The translations under genes and the position numbers were made by a program. This document shows, piece by piece, positions 16,439 through 24,222 of a DNA stretch of 48,761 nt. Numbering within the stretch: position 1 is the stretch's first letter; the number at the start of each line of letters is the position of its first letter. This DNA is from Opitutia bacterium (GTDB lineage Bacteria > Verrucomicrobiota > Verrucomicrobiia > Opitutales > Opitutaceae): assembly GCA_003142955.1 (NCBI GenBank), contig PLOH01000070.1, forward strand, positions 165,862 to 214,622, written 5' to 3'. Below the pieces are notes generated by a model that was given only the letters and a program-made list of their open reading frames with translations, was not told where the DNA came from and did not search any database.

Positions 16439-16714
16439 ATGAGTGACCCCCTTTCCGCTCACCTAAAACGGCTGATTGTCGAGACGCTGCGTCTTGAAGA
16501 CGTCAAGCCCGAGGATATCCAGGACGATATGCCCCTGATCGGATCGGGGCTGTCGCTCGATTCCATCGACGCGGTCGAACTCGTTTTGAAGTTCGAGAAG
16601 GAGTTCGGGATCAAGATCCGGAGCAGCGAGGAGTCGCGCCAGGCGCTCGCCAGCGTGTCCAGTCTGGCGGCTTTCATCCGCCAGCACGCTGATCCGGCCC
16701 GGTTGCCGGTTTGA
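16439..16714 (+). CDS. Acyl carrier protein
   Basis: 91 residues, the normal ACP size. The phosphopantetheine serine is Ser42 in GSGLSLDSIDAVELVLKFEKEFG. The domain begins with LKRLIVETLRLEDVKPEDI and ends with SLAAFIRQH. The LSLDSIDAVEL variant of the attachment motif is the type seen in aryl polyene cluster ACPs. It starts the tightly packed operon 16439-25638, and its stop overlaps the TTG start of the ketosynthase-like gene (TTGA). Confidence 0.9.
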   Translation: MSDPLSAHLKRLIVETLRLEDVKPEDIQDDMPLIGSGLSLDSIDAVELVLKFEKEFGIKIRSSEESRQALASVSSLAAFIRQHADPARLPV

Positions 16715-17853
16715 GCGGCGAGCCGGTGGCCTCCTGCGCGGTGTATTCATCCAACCATGACTCCGTGGGTCTGGCGGCGTGGGGCTGCGTCACCCCGCTG
16801 GGGGACGCGGCGGGCACGCTGACGGCCTTGTTGCGCGGAGAGCGGGCGCTGCGGGCGGTCCCGGTGCTCGGGCGGGAAGGAGGCGATCCGGTGCCGCTCG
16901 GGCTGTTGAACAACCGGGAACTCGATGAGACGGCGCCACCCTCGTGGCTGGCGACGATCAAATCCCGGTTTGGCCCGGTCCAGGAGGGCGGCTGGGGCCG
17001 GCCGCGGCGGCCGGTGTTCGTCACGAGCAGCAATTTCGGGGTCGGGTGCCTTTATGCTTATCGCCGCAGCGGAGATCCGGCATTTCTGCCGTTTGGCGCG
17101 CTGCCCGATTGCGTGGAGTGGCTGCGGCGCGAGCTGGGGTGGGGTGAAAGTGTCACCGTGTTTTCGCATGCCTGCGTGTCGGCTCATCTAGGATTGTTGC
17201 AAGCTTCGCGCATGATCGAGGCCGGACTGGCCGATGCCGCCCTGGTGTTTTCCTTCGACTTCCTGAGTCCGTTCGTGGCGGGCGGCTTCCACGCCTTGAA
17301 GATCCTCAACGCGGATTTTCCGGCGCCCTACCAGGCGCGGGCCACTGGCTCCATCGGGCTGGGCGACGGCGCGGCCTATGCGGTTCTCGCGCGGGATCGC
17401 GGCGATTTCACCATCACCGCGCAGAGCCTCCACAACGAGATGTATCATTTCACGGCGAACCGCGCGGACGGGGCGGGATTCGTGGCTGGTCTGGCCCCGG
17501 TGGCAGCGGTTGCCGCCGGCCGGCGAGTCTGGCTGAAGGGGCACGGCACTGGGACGCTCGAGGCGGGCCGTCTGGAGGTCGACGCGTTTGGACGCGTTTT
17601 TCCCGATGCGCCGCTCGTCGGTTGGAAGGGCAGCCTGGGCCACACGCTGGGCAGTTGCGGACTGGTGGAGCTGGCGCTGGCGGTGGAGGCGATGCGCGCC
17701 GGGCGCACCCCCGGCACGGTGGGCAGCGCCGCCCCGGTGTTCGCCGATTCAGTCGCGCTGGAATCGTTTGCGAATGGCGCCTTTGATGGTGTGGTCTGCG
17801 CCAGCAACGCGTTTGGCGGAGCCCATGCCGCCTTTTTGCTTAGTCATGCTTGA
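16711..17853 (+). CDS. Beta-ketoacyl synthase of aryl polyene type
   Basis: 380 residues from TTG 16711, which overlaps the preceding stop. GTG codons at 16726 and 16741 are other possible starts, because family resemblance begins near DSVGLAAWGCVTPLGD. The fold is that of a ketosynthase with a shortened front. Cys155 in FSHACVSAHLGL, His278 in LKGHGTGTLEAGR and His311 in GSLGHTLGSCG make a complete Cys-His-His set, so the enzyme should be active. The sequence is far from FabF, like the divergent synthases in aryl polyene and related clusters. Its 3' end overlaps the CLF-like gene by 8 bp. Confidence 0.82.
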   Translation: MSGEPVASCAVYSSNHDSVGLAAWGCVTPLGDAAGTLTALLRGERALRAVPVLGREGGDPVPLGLLNNRELDETAPPSWLATIKSRFGPVQEGGWGRPRRPVFVTSSNFGVGCLYAYRRSGDPAFLPFGALPDCVEWLRRELGWGESVTVFSHACVSAHLGLLQASRMIEAGLADAALVFSFDFLSPFVAGGFHALKILNADFPAPYQARATGSIGLGDGAAYAVLARDRGDFTITAQSLHNEMYHFTANRADGAGFVAGLAPVAAVAAGRRVWLKGHGTGTLEAGRLEVDAFGRVFPDAPLVGWKGSLGHTLGSCGLVELALAVEAMRAGRTPGTVGSAAPVFADSVALESFANGAFDGVVCASNAFGGAHAAFLLSHA

Positions 17854-18499
17854 ACGATTCATCCAGGAATTGCGCACGGACGATCCCGGCTCCGAGACTC
17901 CCGCCGCCACGCGCGAACGGCTGAAAGCGCGCTTTGCGCCGGGAAGCACGCGGCGGATGACCCTGTTGGGAATGCTGGTGGGCGCGGCGCTGGGCGACCT
18001 GCCGCCGGCCGGGGATGAGCCGTTGGTTTATGCCTCGACTTTTGGCGAGGGGCGCGCGTTGGAAGACTACCTGGCCAGTTTCCCGGCGGCGAGCCCCACG
18101 CTGTTTCAGACTTCCATTCACCCCAGCGGCGTGCAGCAGGGATTGATCGGCCGGCAGCGGAGCGTGGGGGAACTGTTTCCCCAGGCCGGTGGCCGGCAAC
18201 TGGCGGTGCAGGCGTTGCTCACGGCCATGCTGGCGCCGGCGGCGACCGTGGTGCTGGCCGGTGGCGAGGAGCGGGGCACCTGGCTGGTGGAGGCCAACGC
18301 GGTCAGCGACCGGACCTTCGCCTACGCGGTCCGGCTGGCGCGCGAACCGGGCCCGCGCGCGCTCGGTCGGCTGATGCTGACCCAGGAGGCGGTGACGGGA
18401 GCGTTGGCGCATCCGGCCTGGTTCGAACGGCTGCATCGCCGCCAGCCGTTTGATGGTGCGGCGGCGGAGGGATGGCGCCTGCAACTGGCCTGGTCGTGA
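17846..18499 (+). CDS. Chain-length-factor-like ketosynthase domain protein (ApeC-like)
   Basis: 217 residues. The start at ATG 17846 overlaps the preceding gene by 8 bp. The protein is a short ketosynthase-like domain of the kind found in aryl polyene clusters (ketoacyl-synt_2 type). Seen: STRRMTLLGMLVGAALGD, PLVYASTFGEGRALEDYL, SPTLFQTSIHPSGVQQGLIGRQ, then a hydrophobic helix-strand set ending in EERGTWLVEA. The active-site cysteine region of true ketosynthases is missing: the place reads TSIHPSGVQQ. A non-catalytic partner role (chain length or stability) with the ketosynthases is known for the family and inferred here. Its stop shares bases with the next ATG (TGATG). Confidence 0.8.
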   Translation: MLERFIQELRTDDPGSETPAATRERLKARFAPGSTRRMTLLGMLVGAALGDLPPAGDEPLVYASTFGEGRALEDYLASFPAASPTLFQTSIHPSGVQQGLIGRQRSVGELFPQAGGRQLAVQALLTAMLAPAATVVLAGGEERGTWLVEANAVSDRTFAYAVRLAREPGPRALGRLMLTQEAVTGALAHPAWFERLHRRQPFDGAAAEGWRLQLAWS

Positions 18500-19434
18500 T
18501 GTCTGCGCCCGCTCCCACCTCCGCTCCCGTCCGTCTGGCCCGCAATCCGGGCCCGAGCTGGGGGTACCGTTTTCTGCGCGGATGCGACCGGGTGCTCCCC
18601 GAAGCGATTTTTCGTCCGCTGCGCGGAATCGGCACAGCCATCGCGGTGGCCGGCATGCCGGAACAACGGCGTCATTCGCGCGATTATCTGGCGCTCGTGC
18701 TCCGGCGGCCGCCGGGCTGGCGGGACGTCTGGCGGCATTTTTTCGCTTTTGAGGAAGCGCTCATGGTCAAGCTCCGCGTGATCAACGGTCGGCCGCACCG
18801 CACGGTGTACGGACCGGGCACCGCGGACTTCCGCACCTGGCTTGAAGGTGGCGGCCCGGTGCTGCTCGGGACATTCCACGTCGGGGTGTCGGACCTGCTC
18901 GGCTGCCAGATCGGGGGCTATGGGCTGCAGCAGATTTACGTGGTACGGCAACGGGTGGGAAATTCCCACGACATCGACAAGCTGGCCGAGCGTTTTGGCG
19001 GCCGGCTGCATTTTGTCTGGGTGAACGAGCCGGAGGAAATGCTCTTCGCGCTCAAGGAGGCGGCGGCGACCACGGCGGCCATCGCGATGCAATGCGATCG
19101 GATCGAGTTTGCTGCTCGCACCGAGGAGTTCGAATTTCTCGGAGCGCGCCGGCGGTTCCCGTTCACGATTTATCATCTGGCGCTGATCTTTGACCGTCCG
19201 GTGCTTTTGTCCGTCGGCCTGCCGGATGGCCCGGCGGGCGCGGTGCTCCATTCGTCGCCCCGGTTTGATCCGCGACCGGGCGAGAAGCGCTCCGAGGGGT
19301 TGCAGCGGGCGCGGGTCCATTTCCAGGCTTTTCTTCGCCAGTTGGAGGAGCTTCTGTTCCAGCAGCCGAACGTCTGGTTCAACTTCACTCCGCTGAATCC
19401 ACCGGCGGCGGCCCCGGCCCCCTCCATCGAATGA
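18499..19434 (+). CDS. LpxL/HtrB-type lipid acyltransferase
   Basis: 311 residues from ATG 18499 in a TGATG overlap; the frame is open a little further up but overlaps the previous gene. The catalytic HX4D motif is HVGVSD (His127, Asp132) after GPVLLGTF. Other conserved blocks are IYVVRQRV, a central segment ending in IAMQCDRIEFAAR, and ARRRFPFTIYHLALIFDRPVLLS. Enzymes of this kind pass an acyl chain from ACP to a hydroxyl on a lipid. In aryl polyene clusters they are thought to help attach the polyene to its lipid anchor. The next gene is a PlsC-type acyltransferase, so two different acyl transfers are likely. Confidence 0.83.
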   Translation: MSAPAPTSAPVRLARNPGPSWGYRFLRGCDRVLPEAIFRPLRGIGTAIAVAGMPEQRRHSRDYLALVLRRPPGWRDVWRHFFAFEEALMVKLRVINGRPHRTVYGPGTADFRTWLEGGGPVLLGTFHVGVSDLLGCQIGGYGLQQIYVVRQRVGNSHDIDKLAERFGGRLHFVWVNEPEEMLFALKEAAATTAAIAMQCDRIEFAARTEEFEFLGARRRFPFTIYHLALIFDRPVLLSVGLPDGPAGAVLHSSPRFDPRPGEKRSEGLQRARVHFQAFLRQLEELLFQQPNVWFNFTPLNPPAAAPAPSIE

Positions 19435-20177
19435 AAGCCCGACTCGTCTATGGCGGTCTCGCCGCCGCGTACTATATGTCGTGGGCGTGGTTTGCCGGCG
19501 TGGGGATGGTGCTGAATCTGTTGTGCCTGCCGTTGCTCTTGCTGCCGCACCGGGAGAGACTCGGCGCGGCGGTGCGGGGGATGATTCGCGGGGTGTTCTT
19601 GGCCTGGTTGTGGTGGTTTCAAGTGAGCCGCTGCTTAAGGATCGGCTGGCGGGGTTTCGACACCTCGTTCGCACCGCGGACCATTTACATAGCGAATCAC
19701 CCGACGCTGTTGGATGCCACGTTTCTCCTGGCCCGCCTGCCCGACACCATTTGCATCATCAAACCCTCGCTCATGCGCAGTCCGGCGATCGGGCCGGTGG
19801 CCTTATTGGCGGGATACGCGGCCGGCGAGACAGACGTCGACTTGATTCGCAGCGTGGCAGGAAAAGTCGTCGCCGGGCGGTCGCTGCTGGTGTTTCCGGA
19901 AGGGACGCGAACGGAATCGGGAACGCGGCTGGGCACTCTCAAGCCGGGTTATGCCCTGATTGCGGAGCGGGCGCATGCCGCGGTGCAGTTGATCGTCATT
20001 TGCGCCTCGGCCGATCTGGTGCCGCGGGGCCGGCCGTGGTGGCGGCCGCCGTCGATCCTTCCGGCGCGGGCGGAATTCACCCTGGACCGCCGCTGGGAAT
20101 ACGATCCGGCGCGCCGGACGAGGGACTTGACTGTCGAAGTGGAGCGCCGACTATCCGAGGTTCTCGCCTCGTCATGA
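19431..20177 (+). CDS. PlsC-type 1-acylglycerol-phosphate acyltransferase family protein
   Basis: 248 residues, starting in an ATGA overlap with the gene before. An N-terminal membrane segment (about 18-38) anchors it. The family motifs are NHPTLLD (His90, Asp95) and FPEGTRT (155-161). These acyltransferases move an acyl chain from ACP or CoA to a glycerol-like hydroxyl at the inner membrane. Within this operon it is more likely to act on the polyene or resorcinol lipid than on ordinary phospholipid, although that is inference. The stop overlaps the next ATG. Confidence 0.85.
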   Translation: MKARLVYGGLAAAYYMSWAWFAGVGMVLNLLCLPLLLLPHRERLGAAVRGMIRGVFLAWLWWFQVSRCLRIGWRGFDTSFAPRTIYIANHPTLLDATFLLARLPDTICIIKPSLMRSPAIGPVALLAGYAAGETDVDLIRSVAGKVVAGRSLLVFPEGTRTESGTRLGTLKPGYALIAERAHAAVQLIVICASADLVPRGRPWWRPPSILPARAEFTLDRRWEYDPARRTRDLTVEVERRLSEVLASS

Positions 20178-21076
20178 CGACGGTCTCTGCCACGCATTTG
20201 ATCCTGATTCCCAGCTACAATCCCGGCCCCCGGCTGGTGGCGACAGTCCGGGAGGCTCTGGCCTGCTGGCATCCGGTCTGGGTCGTTGTGGATGGCAGCA
20301 CGGACGGCAGTCACTCGGCGGTCGAGGCGTTGGCGCGGAGCGAGCCCGGGTTGCGGGTCATCCATCGGCCGCGCAATGGTGGCAAGGGAGCGGCGGTATT
20401 GACGGGCGCCGATGCAGCCCTTGCCGCCGGCTTCACCCATGCGCTGGTCATGGACGCGGACGGACAGCATCCGGCGGAACGGATCGCGGATTTCATGGCG
20501 GCGAGTGGATCGGCGCCGGCGGCTTTGATCCTCGGCCGACCGGTCTTCGGACCCGAGGCTCCGCTGGTGCGTTTGCAGGGTCGCAAGCTGAGCGTGGCAC
20601 TGGTCCGGTTGGAAATCTTCGGGCCCGGCGTCGACGACCCGCTGTTTGGTTTTCGGGTCTATCCCCTGGCGGCGCTGGTGCGGGTGCTGCAGGAAACCGG
20701 CGGCGGTCGCCATTACGACTTTGATGCGGAAGCGGCGGTGCGGCTGGTGTGGGCCGGCACGCTCACGGTGAATCTGCCCGCGCGCTGCCGCTATCTCTCC
20801 CCCGCCGAGGGCGGAATCTCCCATTTTCACTATCTGCGCGACAACCTGTGGATGATCTGGCTCCACACGCGCCTGATCGCGACTCTGCTACTGTGGCGCT
20901 GGCCGCAAGCGCGGCGCTCCCGGGCCGCCCGGAGGTCACCCCTCATGTCCGCAGGCCCAGCGGCAGCGGGTTTGGCGCACTCGCCCTCCGGCCGGGAGGC
21001 GGCCGCATCCGGGCGGGGCACGCCTGCTCAGCGGAACCCGGACGGGACGTGGTCGCGGGCCGGAGAATCATCGTGA
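20174..21076 (+). CDS. Family 2 glycosyltransferase
   Basis: 300 residues, starting in an ATGA overlap. The GT-A fold is visible: LILIPSYNPG at the front, VVVDGSTDGS, the NGGKGAAVLTGADAAL loop, and the metal/nucleotide motif DADGQHP (94-100). The middle part DPLFGFRVYPL and GRHYDFDAEAAVRLV fits dolichyl-phosphate-mannose-synthase-like enzymes. A hydrophobic stretch near residue 230 (DNLWMIWLHTRLIATLLLW) may lie at the membrane. The last 60 residues are Ala/Arg-rich and probably disordered. In aryl polyene clusters such transferases may decorate the lipid head. The gene overlaps the possible GTG start of the next gene. Confidence 0.85.
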   Translation: MTTVSATHLILIPSYNPGPRLVATVREALACWHPVWVVVDGSTDGSHSAVEALARSEPGLRVIHRPRNGGKGAAVLTGADAALAAGFTHALVMDADGQHPAERIADFMAASGSAPAALILGRPVFGPEAPLVRLQGRKLSVALVRLEIFGPGVDDPLFGFRVYPLAALVRVLQETGGGRHYDFDAEAAVRLVWAGTLTVNLPARCRYLSPAEGGISHFHYLRDNLWMIWLHTRLIATLLLWRWPQARRSRAARRSPLMSAGPAAAGLAHSPSGREAAASGRGTPAQRNPDGTWSRAGESS

Positions 21077-21123
21077 CGACGACCGAGACTTTGAAACCTG
21101 CGGGTTGCGCGACCCGTTCCACC

Positions 21124-21768
21124 ATGCGACGTCTGTTTTTGATCCTGTGCTTGTCGGCGTTGCCGCTGGCGGGCTTTGAACCGCTGCCGGCGCCCGGCCC
21201 GATCATCGTGCCGGGCGGGGGCGACGCTGCGTGGCAGCCCTTGTTTGTCACCCTGGCGGCGCAGGGCCCGATCTGGTCCACCTTCACGGAGTGCCGTTGG
21301 TTTCTTTTTCGGAAGACCCCGGTCATCCTGAAAGGCGAGCTGCGCTTCTCGCCGACGCGCGGGTTGAGCCTGCATTATCAGGAACCGGAGGTGCGGACGA
21401 TCATCGCCGACGAAAAGGGTCTGGCGATGCGCGATGCCGGGGGACGTACGCACGAAGTGCCGTCCGACCCGCGGGTGACCGGTCCCACGGCGGCATTGCT
21501 GCCGATCATGCGCTTCGATTTGCGCGCGCTGGAGGAACGATTCGAGGTGCATGCCGCCCGCAGCGGCCCGGCCTGGCGCCTGGATTTTGTTTCCCGTGAT
21601 CCCGTGCTGGTCCGCGCGCTCGGCACGGTAATCGTCTCGGGGGAGGACCTGAGCGTTCATCAACTGGAATTTCGCCATTCCCCGAAAGAGCGGGTGGAGA
21701 TCCAGATCGGGGAGGTGCGGACCGGCGTGAACTTCACCCCGGAGGAGGAGCGGCGGTTCTTCCGCTGA
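21124..21768 (+). CDS. LolA-like outer-membrane lipoprotein carrier family protein
   Basis: 214 residues from ATG 21124 with a clear signal peptide (MRRLFLILCLSALPLAGFE). A GTG at 21073 overlapping the glycosyltransferase stop (GTGA) would add 17 residues before it and may be the coupled start. The mature part is a curved beta-sheet protein: TECRWFLFRKTPVILKGELRF, GLSLHYQEPEVRTIIADEKG, GPTAALLPIMRFDLRALEERF, then WRLDFVSRDP and LEFRHSPKERVEIQIGEV. LolA-like proteins in pigment clusters are thought to carry the hydrophobic product through the periplasm. It is followed 14 bp later by the MMPL-type exporter. Confidence 0.8.
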   Translation: MRRLFLILCLSALPLAGFEPLPAPGPIIVPGGGDAAWQPLFVTLAAQGPIWSTFTECRWFLFRKTPVILKGELRFSPTRGLSLHYQEPEVRTIIADEKGLAMRDAGGRTHEVPSDPRVTGPTAALLPIMRFDLRALEERFEVHAARSGPAWRLDFVSRDPVLVRALGTVIVSGEDLSVHQLEFRHSPKERVEIQIGEVRTGVNFTPEEERRFFR

Positions 21769-21782
21769 AGCAGCCAGCCCGG

Positions 21783-24176
21783 ATGCACGCGTCTCGCCAG
21801 AAACTCTATGCCCGGCTCTTGCTCGGCCTTGGGGTGACGCTCGGACTGGTCTGGCTGGCGCGGCTCGACTACGCGCGCAAGATTTCGACCGATCTGCTCG
21901 ACCTCGTTCCGGCGGACGAGCGCTCGCCGGAGCTGGCGCTGGTGCGCACCCTGTCCGGCGAGCGGCAGGCCCGGGTGGCGGTGTTCGCCCTGAAGGTGCC
22001 GGCTGGGCCGGCGGAGCCTCCGGCGATATTCGCCGAGCGGCGGGCCCGAGTCGCCGAGGTTTTTATGGGGGCGTTGCGTCGCTCACCGGCGATCGCGGAG
22101 GTGATGCCGATGGGAGATCCCGCCGCGCGCGATGCCCTTGGCCGCCACGTGTTCCAACAACGGTTCGACCTGTTGTTGCCCGGTTGGCTGGCGGTTCGGG
22201 CGCGCGAGTATCGGGCTTCGAGGGCCAGCGGGTCGTGGAGCCAGTGGCTGGCGGAGCGGACCGCGAGCGACCTTGAGAATTACCTTGTCCGCCCCGAAGC
22301 GCTGGCGTTCCAGTCTCTCCTGATGGCCGACCCGCTGCTGCTGGTGCCGGATTTTGCAGAGAAAGTGCAGGGGTTTGGCGACCCGGGCGTTCGTCCCGGC
22401 GGGCAAAAGGGCGCGGTGTTGATCTGGGCGCGAACGGCGGGGGCGCCTTTGCGAGAAGAAGGGCAGGAGCCGGTATTCGCGGCGGTGCAGGGCGCCTGGA
22501 CGGCCGCTCGGTCCGCCGGCCCCGGCACCGACCTGCGCTGGACGGCGATCGGCCGGTTCGCGGCGGAGAGCCGGCGGCGCATTGAGCGCGAGATGTCAGT
22601 CCTCAATTTGATTTCTCTCCTGGCGGTGCTGGCCGTGGCGGCCGTCAGTGTGCGCCACGTGTTCAAGGCGCTGCACCTCGCGCCGGTGATCTTTTGCGCC
22701 CTGCTGGGCGCCTGGGTTACGACGACGATGGTGTTCGCACGGGTGCACGTGCTGGTTTTCGTGGTGGGCTCGCTGCTCGGAGGCGTCGCGGTGGATTACG
22801 GCTTCTATCTCTATCTGCAGCCTCCGCGGCGGCCCGGCGAGCCGTACCGGGAGAAGGTGGGCCGGCTGCTGAAGCCGCTGCTGGCGAGCGCGCTGACGAC
22901 GGTGATCGGATTCTCGCTGCTGTTTTTCTCCGAATTGCCATTGATCCGACAGCTCGGCGTGTTCGTCAGCGCCGGACTGTTGTGCGCCCTGGCGGCCGCG
23001 CTGCTCTGGTTTGCGCAAGTGGACGAGCCTTATCTTGAAACCCGGGCATTCATCCGGTTCCCGGGTGTGGACGGCGCTTCCGGACGGGGACGCTGGCTGC
23101 GCTGGCTGGTTGCGGCGGGCGCGCTGGTCGCACTGGTGGGCCCGTGGAGGCTGCACTGGCATGACGACATCCGCGAACTGGAGATTCCGGCGCCGGCCCT
23201 CCGCGCGGAGGATGCCGAAGTGCGCTCGCTCCTGGGCGAGAATTCCGCGCAGACGATCTATCTGACCCAGGGCGGGACCGCGGCCGCGGCCCGGACGGCG
23301 CTGGAACGGTTGCTGACCTGGCAGGCCGGGGCATTCCCCGACTCGACGGCTGCCTCGGTGGGAACGCTGCTGCCGACCGTGGAGGAATGGTCCGCGATCC
23401 CGGAACGCGCGGAGGCGCTGGCGGATTTTGGGCCGCGTTTGCAGGCGGCGCTGGCCCGGCACGGTTTTGCCTCCGAGGAATTCACGCCCTTTTTCTCCGC
23501 TTGGGACGAGTGGCGGCAGCGGCCGGTCCGGCCCGGTTATGAAGACCTGGCCAAAGGGTTGATGAGCGAACTGCGCGGGCCCCTGGCACTACTGATGTCG
23601 GCGGAGCCGGGGGCGACCTGGTTTGCCACCGTGACCAACCATCCGCCGGGCGCCACTCCACCGCCGGAAACGGCGACGGTGGAGGCGGCGCAATTGCAGA
23701 CGCTCAATCGTTTGTTCGGGCGATATCGGATGTCGGCCCTGCGTTTGAGCGCGCTCGGCCTGGGCCTGGTCGGTCTGAGTGTCTTCGTGCTTTACCGTCC
23801 GGGACGGGGCCTCCGGATTTTCGCGCTGCCGTGCGGGTCGTGTCTGTTTGCGTTTGGGGTCTTCGGTCTGACGGGGCAGACGATGAATCTGTTCCATCTG
23901 CTGGGGGCGTTTCTCGGCGTCTGCCTGAGTCATAATTATGCGATCTTCTCTGCCGAAAATGCGGCGCGAGGGGAAACTCCGCCGCCGTCGATCCGATTGT
24001 CCGCACTGTGCACGGCGGTCTCGTTCGGCGTGTTGGCCCTGAGTCATATTCCCGTGGTGGCGGCGCTCGGCTCCACGGTTGCCTTGATCGTGCTGACGGC
24101 GCTGGTGGCAGTGGAGTTGGAACCGTTCCCGCAGTCGGTGCCGGGCGCGAAGTTGCCAGTGCCCGCCGGGAAATGA
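21783..24176 (+). CDS. MMPL/RND-type lipid exporter
   Basis: 797 residues with the two-half layout of MMPL proteins: one N-terminal membrane helix, a periplasmic domain, a block of five helices (about residues 275-430, including LHLAPVIFCALLGAWVTTTMVF and VAVDYGFYLYL), then the same order again with a last helix block near 650-790 (VLYRPGRGLRIFALPCGSCLFAFGVFGL, LLGAFLGVCLSHNYAIFSAEN). Proteins of this class in aryl polyene clusters are believed to move the finished lipid from the inner membrane. The upstream LolA-like gene supports a transport pair. The energy source would be the proton gradient (family knowledge). Confidence 0.85.
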   Translation: MHASRQKLYARLLLGLGVTLGLVWLARLDYARKISTDLLDLVPADERSPELALVRTLSGERQARVAVFALKVPAGPAEPPAIFAERRARVAEVFMGALRRSPAIAEVMPMGDPAARDALGRHVFQQRFDLLLPGWLAVRAREYRASRASGSWSQWLAERTASDLENYLVRPEALAFQSLLMADPLLLVPDFAEKVQGFGDPGVRPGGQKGAVLIWARTAGAPLREEGQEPVFAAVQGAWTAARSAGPGTDLRWTAIGRFAAESRRRIEREMSVLNLISLLAVLAVAAVSVRHVFKALHLAPVIFCALLGAWVTTTMVFARVHVLVFVVGSLLGGVAVDYGFYLYLQPPRRPGEPYREKVGRLLKPLLASALTTVIGFSLLFFSELPLIRQLGVFVSAGLLCALAAALLWFAQVDEPYLETRAFIRFPGVDGASGRGRWLRWLVAAGALVALVGPWRLHWHDDIRELEIPAPALRAEDAEVRSLLGENSAQTIYLTQGGTAAAARTALERLLTWQAGAFPDSTAASVGTLLPTVEEWSAIPERAEALADFGPRLQAALARHGFASEEFTPFFSAWDEWRQRPVRPGYEDLAKGLMSELRGPLALLMSAEPGATWFATVTNHPPGATPPPETATVEAAQLQTLNRLFGRYRMSALRLSALGLGLVGLSVFVLYRPGRGLRIFALPCGSCLFAFGVFGLTGQTMNLFHLLGAFLGVCLSHNYAIFSAENAARGETPPPSIRLSALCTAVSFGVLALSHIPVVAALGSTVALIVLTALVAVELEPFPQSVPGAKLPVPAGK

Positions 24177-24222
24177 TCCGGCTTGTCGCAACCGCGATCC
24201 CCCGCAAAGTACGCGGTGCGGC

